A DNA stretch of 64,000 bases from Chlamydoabsidia padenii (lineage: Eukaryota; Mucoromycota; Mucoromycetes; Mucorales; Cunninghamellaceae). The notes under the pieces are model-generated. The model was given only the letters and a program-made list of their open reading frames with translations. It searched no databases and was not told where the DNA came from. Positions 37,261 through 48,200 of this stretch are shown here, in pieces (within the stretch, counting starts at the first letter, position 1; each line of letters begins with the position of its first letter). Location: positions 248,001 through 312,000 of the forward strand of contig JAIWND010000003.1 of assembly GCA_025330725.1 (NCBI GenBank), given 5' to 3'. The position numbers and the translations under genes were made by a program.

Positions 37261-40200
37261 GCAACATACGACCATTAACGACGGTTTACCTGAATGCAAA
37301 AGGTGTCGACAAGGGGATTTGGACATGGTACGACTTTTAGCTCAGTCAACTATCCAAGGCAAACGACATTTACTACACATGCACAAGCACGAAGACTTTG
37401 TCTGTTTACTCACACGACTTTGCGCAATCAGTCCGGACGAATGGCGACCCAAGGTGACATACTATGTTTATGTGGATATCGGTGGACTTTATTATCCTAT
37501 AGAAAGTGCATCTTGGGTTCGAGGTACTGATAAAATGGGAGGGAGGTAAAATGAAAAACTAATTCATTCTTGTCCTTTGATAGATAAAGATCATCTACTT
37601 GTGACAACCGTTGAAGATGTCTCTGATATTCCAGATATTGATATGAATGCAGGTAAGAAGACAAGGATGGATCGATGGACTGAACTAACTTTATAACAAT
37701 AGTGCATGCAAGATTACGGGACGGGACTCAACTCTTACCTCATCAAGAAGAAGGGGTACGGCGGATGATTGAAATGGAACAAACAGAAACACGAGGAGGG
37801 ATCCTAGCTGATGAAGTAAGTAGAAGGCAACGTGACAACGGTATGACTAACCATTAACTCTTCCTTCTTCTTTTTTTTTTTTTTTTTTTATTAGATGGGG
37901 CTTGGAAAGGTAAGAAAGAACTCAAGTTGGTGGAATAGGACTGATATGGTTTGCATAATATAGACACTTCAAGTCTTGACAATGATGATTCGACAACAAC
38001 CCAAATTGGATATTCAAGCAAAGACATTAGTAGTCGTACCATCACATGGTGTAAGTTTATTATGGATCCTTAAACCGGTTCTGGTTTGACTAACCCAATT
38101 ACTTGCTAGGTTGCTGATCTTTGGGCCGAAGAAATTAGATTGAAGACTCGGTTTGGTGCTTTGCCATACTTTATATATGATGATCACACAAAATTTTTAA
38201 TAGAACGTAAGTACTTGACAACAACAACGACAACAACAATAAAGGGGGAGGAATAGATATTTACTTACTATCTCTCTCTGTATAGAACCATGTTTCAAGG
38301 TGATTATCGTAACTTATGATCGACTGCGATCTGAATACTATCGACTATATGTAAACAATCAAACATCACCACTATTCGACACCCATTGGTTTCGTGTAGT
38401 ATTAGGTAGGAACATAAGACGTGATACTTGATAGATGAACCATACTAACTTTTTATTATATAGATGAATGTAACAAACTACATGACAACAAGTCCAAATT
38501 AACTGGTGCCGTTCTGGGTCTGGACACATCCTTTCGATGGTGTTTGACCGGTACTCCTTTACAGGTATAAATCACGAAAACATAGTAGAATCAGTATTCA
38601 CCATCATTTCCTTGTACCTTTTTTTTTTTATATATAGAACAATACAATAGAACTACTTCCTATCTTCAAATTCCTGAACATCGACTTACCACCACTAGCA
38701 AAACGACACGAAAGTAAGTGTTATGCCGACATCTTGGCTAAACATATGATTAGACGGAAAGTAGATCAACTCTCGACGAAATCTTTGATGAAACAGAAAA
38801 CGGAAATCCGGGTGGTCTTGAAATTCACTCCACCTGAACGTGCTCTTTACGATTACCTTGAAACTATTCTCTACAAACAACTTCAAAATGATCAAAAACG
38901 AAGACAGATAAAAGGTGGTAATCCAGGTTTAAACGTACTCTATCTCCGTTTAAAACAAGGTAACACCCACACCCACTTTTATTCTCGTTTACTCATTCTT
39001 TTATATAGTCTGTAATCATCACCTTATCTTACTCAACAAATTCCCCGATCTGATTCCCATGGCCAAGACACAATCTGAAGAACAAGTAGCCAATGCGATA
39101 CAAAACTCCAACGTACCTGGTGTCAACTCACGCAGCGTCGAAGGTCAACAATTAAACTCTGAACTCGACCAAGTCCGTAATCTAATCAAGGACTTTTAGT
39201 AAGTTGACAAAACAAAAAAACAAAAAAACAAAAAGAGACGAGGGAAGAGACATTTAGATTAACCTTTATATATATATACTTATAGTAATCAAAACACTGC
39301 CGGCGTGATACCCACTCCAAACATGGAAGATCTCGAAAAACTACCATTCATACGTCAATCTACCAAAGTATCCTGGCTTATTACCTTTCTAAACGAATCT
39401 ATTGAAAATTCATCATCTGATAAAATCATCGTTGTCTCTCAGGTAAGATTTAAAGGGGAGGAGGGAAAATGATTTGACTGACCTTGTTACCTTTGTTAAC
39501 TTAGTTTGCCGAACTACTGATGATAATATCCGACCTCCTCAAACAAATCAAGCTCAAGCATGAATGTTGTAAGTCGAAAAAAAAAAAAAAAAAAAAAAAA
39601 AAAAGATGACATCCAAGAGAATGTAGGTGAACTCACACTGTATTTTATATTTGTGTGTAGATACTGGTGATATGAAACCATTCCATCGCAAACAAAGTCT
39701 AGAACGTTTCCAAACCAATCCAAAGTGTCAAATTCTACTATTGTCTTTGAAAGCAGGTGGGGTTGGATTGAATCTGCAGTGTGCTAATCATATGGTCTTA
39801 TTGGATCAGTGGTGGAACCCAGGTAAATAATCTCTTTTTTAAAACAACTTGATCTCACTTTATAACCAAACTAACTTTCTCTTCCAATTGATCCTTTATT
39901 TTTATTTTTATTATAGCTGTCATGGGTAAGTAATAGGACATTCACCATCAAATATTGTGCACTCGCTTATACAATTTTAATGAATAGATCAAGCCGTAGC
40001 CAGAATCCATCGTATGAAACAAACCAAAGAAACATTTATACATACTGTAGTTATCAAGGACACGATTGAAGAAGGACTTATCGATGCAGTTTTGAAAAAA
40101 AAGGTAAATATACATAGTAAACATCATCCTTTGACTAAAATCGCTCTATTTTTTTTTCTTACTGTAGATATCTTTATTCGAATCAGTAGTAGATCCAACA

Positions 40201-40485
40201 TCAACTAGTGGATGGACTCAAAATGGTAAAGCCCCTGTTGACATTTACGATGATCTTGACTTGGATATTGATGAAGAACTTGCTGCTGCTGCTGCTGCCA
40301 CTGATGATGATTCGATGGACTTTGGCTTTGGAAATGGAATGGATCAAGACGAAATACAATATATCAGTGATGATAATGATAATGATAATGATTATGACGA
40401 TGATGATGATGGTGTAGATACTGTAGATACCCCCACCCCTTCTTTTTATTTACCGAAAAATAAACGACCCTTTTTAATTGATTAA
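37261..40485 (+). CDS. SNF2-family ATPase (Rad5/Rad16/TTF2-like), many exons including two microexons
   Basis: A DNA-dependent ATPase of the SNF2 class with about 17 exons. Motifs read after splicing: DGTQLLPHQEEGVRRM (Q motif), GGILADE|MGLGK|TLQVL (Walker A, split over three exons), TLVVVPSHG, YDRLRSEYY, RVVL|DECNKLHD (motif II), CLTGTPLQNN (motif III), GVIPTPN.., KIIVVSQF, LLLSLKAGGVGLNLQCAN and LLDQWWNPAVMDQAVARIH, then HRMKQ (motifs V-VI). No RING finger is seen between the two lobes, unlike Rad5 and Rad16. Motif II is DECN where DEAH/DEGH is usual. The C-terminus is very acidic (Asp/Asn-rich). Microexons: 15 nt at 37895-37909 and 9 nt at 39917-39925. Role in chromatin or transcription termination is inferred only. 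Confidence 0.8.
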
Positions 40486-40615
40486 GCTCTTTGGTTTTAT
40501 TTTATATGTGTATACATGTGTGTGTTTTGATTTGCACTCGGAAGAATGAAATGGTATGCTGGTTTGAAAAGTTTGCTTGGTGACATTCAATCATCGATTT
40601 GATTTGTTGCATGAA

Positions 40616-40630
40616 TCGGGATTTGAAAAT
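40616..40630. promoter_or_regulatory. CDE/CHR-like motif, TCGGGATTTGAAAAT
   Basis: Intergenic copy, 130 bp past the SNF2 stop and about 630 bp before the next ATG. Confidence 0.4.
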
Positions 40631-41170
40631 ACGGACTCATTGTCCCCTTTTTTCATTTATTGTAAATGTCCTTTTTTTCAAACAAAAAAAAAAAGTAAAT
40701 GTCCATTTTTTTTCTTTTCGTCTCGACCAATCGCATCGTTTTCCGCTCTCTATCGTTGTCTGTCATGATGATAGAATTCCGGTATCTGCTAGTCTATCAA
40801 AAAAAGCACGGGGGAATTCACACAAGCATGCATGGCCATTTCCAAATTTGGACGGGTCCTGTCAATCGACTTTTTTTTTTTCAGCATTCCGAGAGCAGGA
40901 CAAAAAAGACATTTGCATTATCTTGGGGACAAACCACTATGTAATACATTAAAACAAAGTGAAAATGTCTTTTGAAAAGACCATCGTATCAATCGAGGTA
41001 ATCTAAAAAGGGAGGGAGGCTCTTTTTTTCAATTTGGTTCTGGTTCCAGTTATTGGGTGGAGAAATGGAAACTTAAAAAAGAACTCCGCTCCGAGCAACA
41101 TGTGCATGGGCCCACTTTCGACGATAATGCAAAAAGGGGGGGTGGCTGCACCAAATCGGGAACTGAAATG

Positions 41171-41186
41171 TCGCGGGGATGTTTGA
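41171..41186 (+). promoter_or_regulatory. CDE/CHR-like motif, TCGCGGGGATGTTTGA
   Basis: Spacing-variant copy, 20 bp upstream of the TATA box and 76 bp upstream of the ATG at 41262. Confidence 0.35.
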
Positions 41187-41205
41187 TTTACGTTACTGAG
41201 AAAGG

Positions 41206-41214
41206 TATATAAAG
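41206..41214 (+). promoter_or_regulatory. TATA box of the Asn/Arg-repeat gene
   Basis: TATATAAAG, 48 bp upstream of the ATG. Confidence 0.55.
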
Positions 41215-41261
41215 GGTCCATTGCAAATCCTTTTTTTTTTTCTTTTCTTCATAAAAATACA

Positions 41262-41600
41262 ATGAATAACGAAGACTTCAACTTCCTCTCTTCCCTCATG
41301 GTGGTAAGTTTTGATCCTTCGACTCGCTTAAAAGCTTGTTCTCATCTGCTTTTCTTTTTGTTATTGTTTTAGCCTTCCACCAACAACAACAACAACAGAA
41401 GCAACAGCAACAACAGACGCAACAGCAACAACAGACGCAACAACAACAACAGACGCAACAACAACAGACGCAACAACAACAACAGACGTAACAACAACAG
41501 ACGCAACAGCAACAACCACTACATTTCCAACGTCTACCACGTCTACCACTTCCATGTGGACAATGTTTACAACGTAAACCACCGCTTCCGGCCATACTAG
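41262..41600 (+). CDS. 89-aa Asn/Arg-repeat basic protein, unidentified
   Basis: Two exons: 41262-41303 (MNNEDFNFLSSLMV) and 41373-41600, with donor GTAAGT and acceptor TTTTAG. The second exon begins PSTNNNNNRSNSNNRR, followed by NxRR units (N3-4 then RR) and then a Tyr/His/Val-rich tail, HYISNVYHVYHF and later VNHRFRPY. The frame is set by phase-0 splicing. The repeats are so regular that the other plus frames would read Thr/Asp/Ala or Gln/Thr runs and the minus strand Cys/Val runs. The TATA box and intron favour the plus strand. The RR-Asn repeat suggests a disordered nucleic-acid-binding protein, but I recognise no family. Confidence 0.5.
41382..41516 (+). repeat. in-gene AAC/AGA/CGC triplet repeat (Asn/Arg)
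   Basis: 45 codons of AAC, AGC, AGA and CGC in a near-periodic arrangement of 5-6-codon units. It is a trinucleotide-type repeat able to change length. Confidence 0.7.
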
Positions 41601-41949
41601 TTGTACCATGATAGTTTTCTTTTAAAGTTAATAAAACTTTTTTTTTTAAATAAAACAACTTTATCTTTTTCTAAAAATCAAAAATCAAAATGACTCTTAT
41701 CTTTCCAAAAAAAAAAAAAAAAAAAAAAAAAAGTGCACGAGCCCTCTTTTTTCATAAAGCACGTGGAATACGTGGGCTAAAACAAACCAGGAGGTGTTGA
41801 CTCAGAAGCCCTCGACTTTTATAATCTTGTCAGAAAAAAAAAGGGGGGGGGTACTACTCTGAAACCCCCACTTTTAATCACTTTGCTATTGACAACATGT
41901 AATCCTAGAAAAGAAAAGTTGTCTACCGTATCCCAATTAGTACTCTTTA

Positions 41950-41965
41950 TTTTTCAAATCCCGCC
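41950..41965. promoter_or_regulatory. CDE/CHR-like motif, TTTTTCAAATCCCGCC
   Basis: Full-consensus copy with no annotated gene close by. Confidence 0.4.
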
Positions 41966-42180
41966 TTCCACCTATTTAATGTATTGCCCTTGCCTGGCTG
42001 GTAAGTAACAAGGAGATTAAAACGAATAGACCTAAACTTCCTTTTATTAAAATGACTATAACATTAAACAAAGATAAAGGTCATATCTGTTGGGTAACTA
42101 AATCATTAAGGGGCGGAGGAAGAGAGATTCTGGTGGGCGGGAATTAAAAATATGGACCAGCTCGATAAACCAAGTTTGCA

Positions 42181-42386
42181 CTACTCGCTCAATTGTCAAC
42201 AGATGCTAATGATTAAAGTGGCGATGTGGACACTATAGCATATTTCCAACATAAGTCACCGCAAAAGCCAAGCTCCAAGACCCTTGTGTCGGTATGTTCA
42301 GACTTGCAATGACTTTTACCTGTCCTTTCTAAGAAAAAAAAAAAAAAAGTACGAAGAGGAACCAGACTTCATTTTCAAATCCCGTC
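42181..42386. repeat. tandem repeat unit, copy 1
   Basis: Direct repeat with the unit starting at 42414, offset 233 bp. It includes a 26-base run identical in both copies and ends in the motif ATTTTCAAATCCCGTC. Confidence 0.7.
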
Positions 42387-42413
42387 TGCCTCTTCTAAGA
42401 TTTGGAAAGGTTT

Positions 42414-42616
42414 CTACTAGCTCCATTGTCAACGGATGCTAATGATTAAAGTGGCGATGTAGACACTATGGCATATCTTCAACATAATTCACCGCGAAAG
42501 TTAAGCTTTAAGACTCTTGTCTCAGTATGTTCAGGTTTGCGAGGACTTTTACCTGTCCTTTGGGACGAAGTTTTTTTTTTTTTCCTACACGGAAGAAACT
42601 TCATTTTCAAACGCCG
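42414..42616. repeat. tandem repeat unit, copy 2
   Basis: Matches copy 1 over most of its length with scattered substitutions. The A-run of copy 1 is replaced by a T-run. It ends in ATTTTCAAACGCCG. Confidence 0.7.
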
Positions 42617-42678
42617 AACACCATTTTCCGTGCGCCAAGCAATTCTCATGCAATGGGCATCAAAGTAACTGGATCCAT

Positions 42679-42693
42679 TTTTCAATCCCCGAT
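42679..42693. promoter_or_regulatory. CDE/CHR-like motif, TTTTTCAATCCCCGAT
   Basis: Intergenic copy just right of the tandem repeat, downstream of the casein kinase gene. Confidence 0.35.
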
Positions 42694-43005
42694 TTATCTT
42701 TTTGTATTCATTTAAACCTTTGTCAAGATGAAGAATATGGAATGTTTATTTGATTAAAAATTTGGTACCAAATAACACCGGACAGTTGATATAGAAAAAA
42801 AAAAAGATATATTGTGAAGAAGGGTAAAATAAAGTAAAACTATGGTTTGTGTATATGAGTATATGAGGGAGGGTAGTTAACAGAGGTTAGATCACCGACC
42901 ATAAAGCATAAAGGATAGTAATAGTAATAAAAGTAGTGGTATGATGATGGTCAGCGGCAGACGTTAAATCTTTTTATCCTGTTGTAATGTTCAAAGGTCG
43001 ATCCA

Positions 43006-43707
43006 TCATGGCTTACATAAAAAAAGAAGGCGATTAGTCAGCAATGCTTATCCCCCCCCTTTTTTTTTATTTAGATCACTTACATTGACGGCAGGAGTAG
43101 CCAACACAGGAGATTCCTTGACATTAGTGCTGGTGCGACGGAAAGAGAATTTCGGTTCGTTCGGTGTGGTAGGTGTTATAGCACGCGATGAGGAGACCTG
43201 TGGTCTACTACTTGACATTCCACCCGTAGCAGCTGCCGTATCACCATCCTGCTTCATGTTTAGTTCCGCCTGTTTACGACCTTCATCGGTTTCCTATTCA
43301 ATCAAAAGAAAAGAAAAGAAAAAAAAAATCCCCAATAAATAATCATTCCCCATTATCAATCCTACTTACATTTCGTTTGGATATCGTCCAGTCAAACACA
43401 TAGTCATACTTGTAGCCTTCCCGTATATAGAGATCCCGGAAGAGTTTGCGGAGGTAGCCGTAATCAGGTTTGTCGTCGAATCGTAAAGATCTACTATAGT
43501 TGAGATAGATGGCGAATTCGTTAGGGAATCCTCGACATAAAAGTTCTGTTGGTGTGGCCATTTTCTTTTCCATGATCTTGTGGTATTTTTCTTTCTTTGT
43601 TCGACCCTTGAGACCTTGCCAAGGTAGAGATCCACGACAAAAGTACATGAGTACATAACCCAGTGATTCCAAATCATCCCGTCTTGATTGTTCTATATAG
43701 AGAGGAC

Positions 43708-43774
<67 letters not shown>

Positions 43775-44785
43775 GATTAAGGATTCATTTCCGTAAAGTA
43801 TGCATACTGACCTATACCCAAATGTGTATTGATGCTTGCATATCTAGCTGTTCCAGTCAAGTTCTTGTTATCTTTGTATGGAATATGCAAATGTGTTCTA
43901 GGATCACGGAATTTCTTTGTTAGACCGAAATCGATCACATTCACTTGACTTCCACGTTTGCCGATCCCCATTAAAAAGTTATCAGGTTTGATATCACTAT
44001 ATAGATAAAGCAAAAAAAAAAAAAAAAGAAAAAAGTGTGAATTCCAATGAAGTCAAAACAAACCACATGTCTGTTGATATATGTTTCGTCTTTTTCATTT
44101 ACCGATGTATAAAGTTTCTGGAGTGAATATATTCAATACGAGATATCTAATATAATCCAATTCGTTAGTATACATGAAACAATGGTTTTGTATCATGTCC
44201 TTACCATTTGATCAGCCAGCAAAAGTACGGTTTTCAAAGTGAATTTTCTTTTCACAAAGTTGAATAGATCTTCCAAAGAGGCTATAAATTTACACAGATA
44301 AACATCAGAGAGGTAAACATCAGAGAGAGAGAGAGAAGAAGTTTCATGTTAGCATATATAAATTCATATCATCATTTGATAAAGGACTACTTACGTCCCA
44401 AAAGATCGATGACCATAGCATTGTAATCACATTCTGTACCATACCATCGGACCTTGGAAATACCGACACCACCTAATAATGATTTGTATACTTTTGCTTC
44501 GTATTCCAATTGAGGATGCTTGGCCTTTACAGATTCCAACTTGATAGCCACCTCTTCATCTGTGACAACATTAGTGCCTATTGAAGAAGAAGAAGTAAAA
44601 AAAAAGGTTAGAGATTGTGGTCAAGTGGTACGCTCATACAAGTAATATATGCACGCAATACAAGAGATAGATAAGTGTTTAGTGTTAAGCAGATTACCCA
44701 AATATATATCGCCAAAAGAACCAGATCCAAGTTTGCGTCCAATGCGGTATTTGTTACCAACTCGTAGATCCATCATTTGAGACAT
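43006..44785 (-). CDS. HRR25: casein kinase 1, Hrr25/CK1-delta type
   Basis: Ser/Thr kinase acting in cell cycle, DNA repair, vesicle traffic and selective autophagy. The start [20 protein letters not shown] is close to CK1-delta/epsilon. Further blocks are [97 protein letters not shown], then [16 protein letters not shown] and SLPWQGLKG, all diagnostic. The tail is short and disordered and has no CAAX-like Cys pair, so it is not a Yck-type membrane form. Eight exons. One intron (near 43700-43800) holds a 62-nt poly-T run next to the 3' splice site. The last junction gives a stop directly after PAVNP. Confidence 0.93.
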
Positions 44786-45225
44786 GGTATGTTAGTAATT
44801 TAAAATGTGGTGTGAAGAATGAGCTGCGTTTAGTTCAATAAAGAAGGATGAATCCAAAAAGTATACAATGGACAAAAAGAAGATAAAAGATGGAGGGAAG
44901 GAAAGGATGAGAATAAAAATAAAAAAAAGGAAGGGGGCTATAAAAGCAATGAAAAAGGAAAACGCAGAAATAAAAAACAGACACACAAAAGTGAAGTGCT
45001 GGATTTCAAACGCCGATGTGTAATGCACTTTTTTGTTGGCATTAATGGGTCCAGTCACACACCATTTTCTGGTCGATCCGTCATTTTTGATACACCGATA
45101 CTGTTTCATGCAAACTGGTTTTTTATTTATTTCGGTGATCAAATAGAATATTTATTGTTCAACAAATGAATAAAGTACAAAAAAAAAAAAAGGGAGAGGT
45201 GACTAATACAATACTATTAACTACA
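44786..45225. other. promoter region of the casein kinase gene and 3' flank of the Ede1-like gene
   Basis: Purine-rich tracts plus the motif copy at 45003-45017. No gene seen. Confidence 0.45.
45003..45017 (-). promoter_or_regulatory. CDE/CHR-like motif, ATTTCAAACGCCGAT
   Basis: Lies 218 bp upstream of the casein kinase ATG. Confidence 0.45.
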
Positions 45226-48200
45226 CTATTGATCTAGTAAAAAGTTGGTGGCCTTTTGGACATCATAATCATACCGTTCCAGTGCTTCTTTTGCTTGATC
45301 CACCGTAAAGCCCATGTTGGTCAAAGTCTTCATTGATTCATTATCCACACCAAATTCACGCAAGTTGGCCATAACTTCTTGATCCGACATGGCGGGAAGA
45401 GTGGTTTCCAAAGATGGGTCTTGATATGGTTGGTGTTCTGTTGATGATTGTTGCTGCTGAGGAGGTTGGTCATTGGTTGATTTGTCCTTCTTTTTTGATT
45501 TCGATTTCTTTCCCTTTTGCTTGGGGAGCATGGATGAGAGAGAGAATAGACCCTTGTGTTTTCCTTTTGTTGTATTGCCTTCCTCCACCTCAGTCTTGTT
45601 GGTCTTTGCTTCTGCTGCTGGTCGTCTGTCAGAGTATGACGAGGTTGAGACGGATGGTGAGACTGAGGGTGGTGGTGGTGGTGCTAGTGATGCCGTTTGA
45701 GTATCGATACCTGTGACTCGTGGGATACTTGTAGTGAGACCAGCTTCATTTTGTTTTTGAGGTGGCGTCTGAATTTGTGGTGCGGGCTGTTTGAATGATT
45801 CTTGAGCTGGTTGGGCGGTTTCCTCTTTGTGTTGCTTCGACTGTTCAGTTGGTGGTAGTTCGTTTTGTGGTTGTGCTAATTCTTGATGTTCCGTCGTCAT
45901 ATCTGGCTTGTGTTCAAAAAAAGGTTCATCAAAGGGATTTGATTCAAAGTCGGCAACTTGTTCAGGAGACACTACCAAATCCCTAAAGTCTGCATAATCA
46001 TCAGTATTGGAGGCGGAACCAGTAGTAGACTTGTTTTGTGCATGATCAACTGAGGGCTCGGCATTGGCGGCATTGGTAGTCGCTGGTGTTGTTGTTGTTG
46101 CTGTAAAGTTGTCACCAAAAGCATCAGCAAAATCCATAGTAGAAGAGGTGTTTTTTTCAGTAGGTGCAAAGGTGTCGCCAAAAGCATCATTGGTGTGTTG
46201 TCCAGCTGCAAATGGATCAAATTTGGAATCGCCAGATTTGGTTTGTTGTTCATGCATATCCTGTTGGTTGACTGTGGGTGATGTTACAGTCTCTTTTGGT
46301 GCTGAGAAAACTTTGGGATCAAAGGCATCATCAAAATCATCAACATCGTCGTAAAAGTGTCCATCGTATCCAGAAGGTGTTGTATTTGTTGCTGTGGTGT
46401 TGGAAGGAGCTGCGGTGTTAGATTTGGTGGAAGACGAGACCATCTTGGCATCAGGTAAAGCTTCGGAGAAGGCAGCTTCGAATTCATCCATCGCATCATC
46501 GTCACCACCCATACTTGCCGACATGAAAGAAGATGCTGCAGAAGCATTGTCCACCACTTCAAAGTCATGATCATCCCCTTTCATGCTACCTGTCGCTGTT
46601 GTCGTTGCCGTATGAATTTCTGGTGATCCTGTGTTGTTGTTAAATTCATCCGAGTTTTCAGTCAAAGCTTGTTGTTTTTCCTTGTCATTGTTACCAGATT
46701 CACTGACAGGTTCCCCAGATGCCATTGATTCTTCCGGATGAGTGTTGCCTGCTGCAGTTTCGTCAAGACCTCTTGATAAATTGTCCCCTACCCGTTCACC
46801 TCCTGATGTTGTTTCTAATTGTTCAGTAGGTCCTGTTTTGTGTTGGCCATCGCTTCCCCGGATATCATCATCATTCTTGCTGATAGTTGATTCACCACCT
46901 TGTCGGTCGTCATTTCCACCAATGTTGATATCATCTGTCGCAGTAGTAGCGTCTTCCTCGTTGAGTTCAGGTACTGTACCGTGTGTATTATCTCCTTTGT
47001 CAATACCAGTTGTCGTATGTGCCGCATCATTAAAAGTGTTTGATGATAAAGTATGGGTGGCAGTTGCTTCAGCGGTGTTTGGTGGTGTGATATCCGTAGC
47101 TGTTTGCTTGAGAGCGTTTTCCGAGACAGATGGTGCATTGGCGCTAGTATTCATTTCATCATCAAGGGCAGTTGTGTCATCACCAGTCGCAGATTTCGTG
47201 GCGGTTTCTTCTTTTTCTTCTTCTTCCACAGAGCTTTCCATGTCTGAGGATGAATCTGAAGAGTCACCAGTTGCTTTTTCCTTGGCAATATCCATCACGT
47301 CGCTACCAATAGTGGAAGGTCCCCCAACTTCATCCTTGTCAACACCACGATCGTTCCCATGAGGTTCGCTATTAGTTGTAACATCAGCAATGCCAAGTGT
47401 TGTTCCCTTGGTATCTTCATTGTCGGTAGTCGTTGGTGCAGTAACATCTTTGTTGAGAGTTGATTCATCGCGCACCATCGTTGTCTTGTGGTTGTCCTTA
47501 TCCAAATCCTTGTTACTTCCATCCACTTCATCACTGGTTGCAGCGGCATCATGAGAATCCAAAGCCATAGTATCCTTCTTGGCTTCATTGGAATCGGAGA
47601 GGTTGGTGTTAAATTCAGGTGATTGCTTTTCTTCGTCAGAGGAAACCTGTTCATCGTTATCCTTTTCTTCAGTAGCTGTTGTAGGAGGTGGTGAGGTGTT
47701 TGTAATGACATCAGACAATGCTGCAGAGGCCACCGCAGATGTAACACTAGCTGTTACTGCCGCTTCCATTGAAGAATTATCCACCGGTTCCTTTTTGAGT
47801 GGTTCATTGAATGATATTTGATTGTCATTATCGATAGGTGGAGTAGATGGTGTTCCAGCACGTTTCTTTTTTGATGGAGGAGGTGCGGGTGGCCTTTTGT
47901 TGGGTGATCCTGTCGATCCTGGTGATTGCTGAGCCTGGAAACTTTGTGTGCGATGGTGCCGACTGGATGGTGGTGGTGGTGGTGGTGATCGCAAAGGTGC
48001 ATCTGGTGTGACGAAGAGGAAATTTAGTCAAAAAGTACTATATACCACTTTTTTTTTTTTTTTTTTTTTATTACCTGATAGTTTGTCAAACTGACCAGCT
48101 TGAGCTAAAGCCAATTCTTGAGCTGATTTTTCCTTTAGATTCTGTGCTGCTACCAATTGACTTGTCGATACACCAGCCAAAGCCAGTTGATGTTGATGTG

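Larger units (their letters stand above)
40486..41261. other. intergenic region upstream of the Asn/Arg-repeat gene
   Basis: Two motif copies (40616-40630 and 41171-41186) and a TATA box at 41206-41214. No gene seen. Confidence 0.4.
41601..43005. other. intergenic region with tandem repeat and motif copies
   Basis: About 1.4 kb without a supported gene. It holds the duplicated units at 42181-42616 and motif copies at 41950, 42371, 42603 and 42679. Confidence 0.5.

Noticed and set aside
41296..41658. Cys-rich open frame on the minus strand through the triplet repeat
   Set aside because: It is the reverse reading of the AAC/CGC repeat; the TATA box, intron and codon phase support the plus-strand gene.
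41950..41965. TTCAAATCCCG read as a tRNA T-arm (B box)
   Set aside because: The preceding GG of the T-stem is missing at almost every copy, variants such as TTCAAACGCCG break the T-loop, and no A box lies at the right distance.
46742..47362. 206-codon plus-strand frame inside the Ede1-like gene
   Set aside because: It is antisense to the low-complexity Thr/Ser/Asp exon, whose reverse frames stay open by composition; it has no promoter or family.
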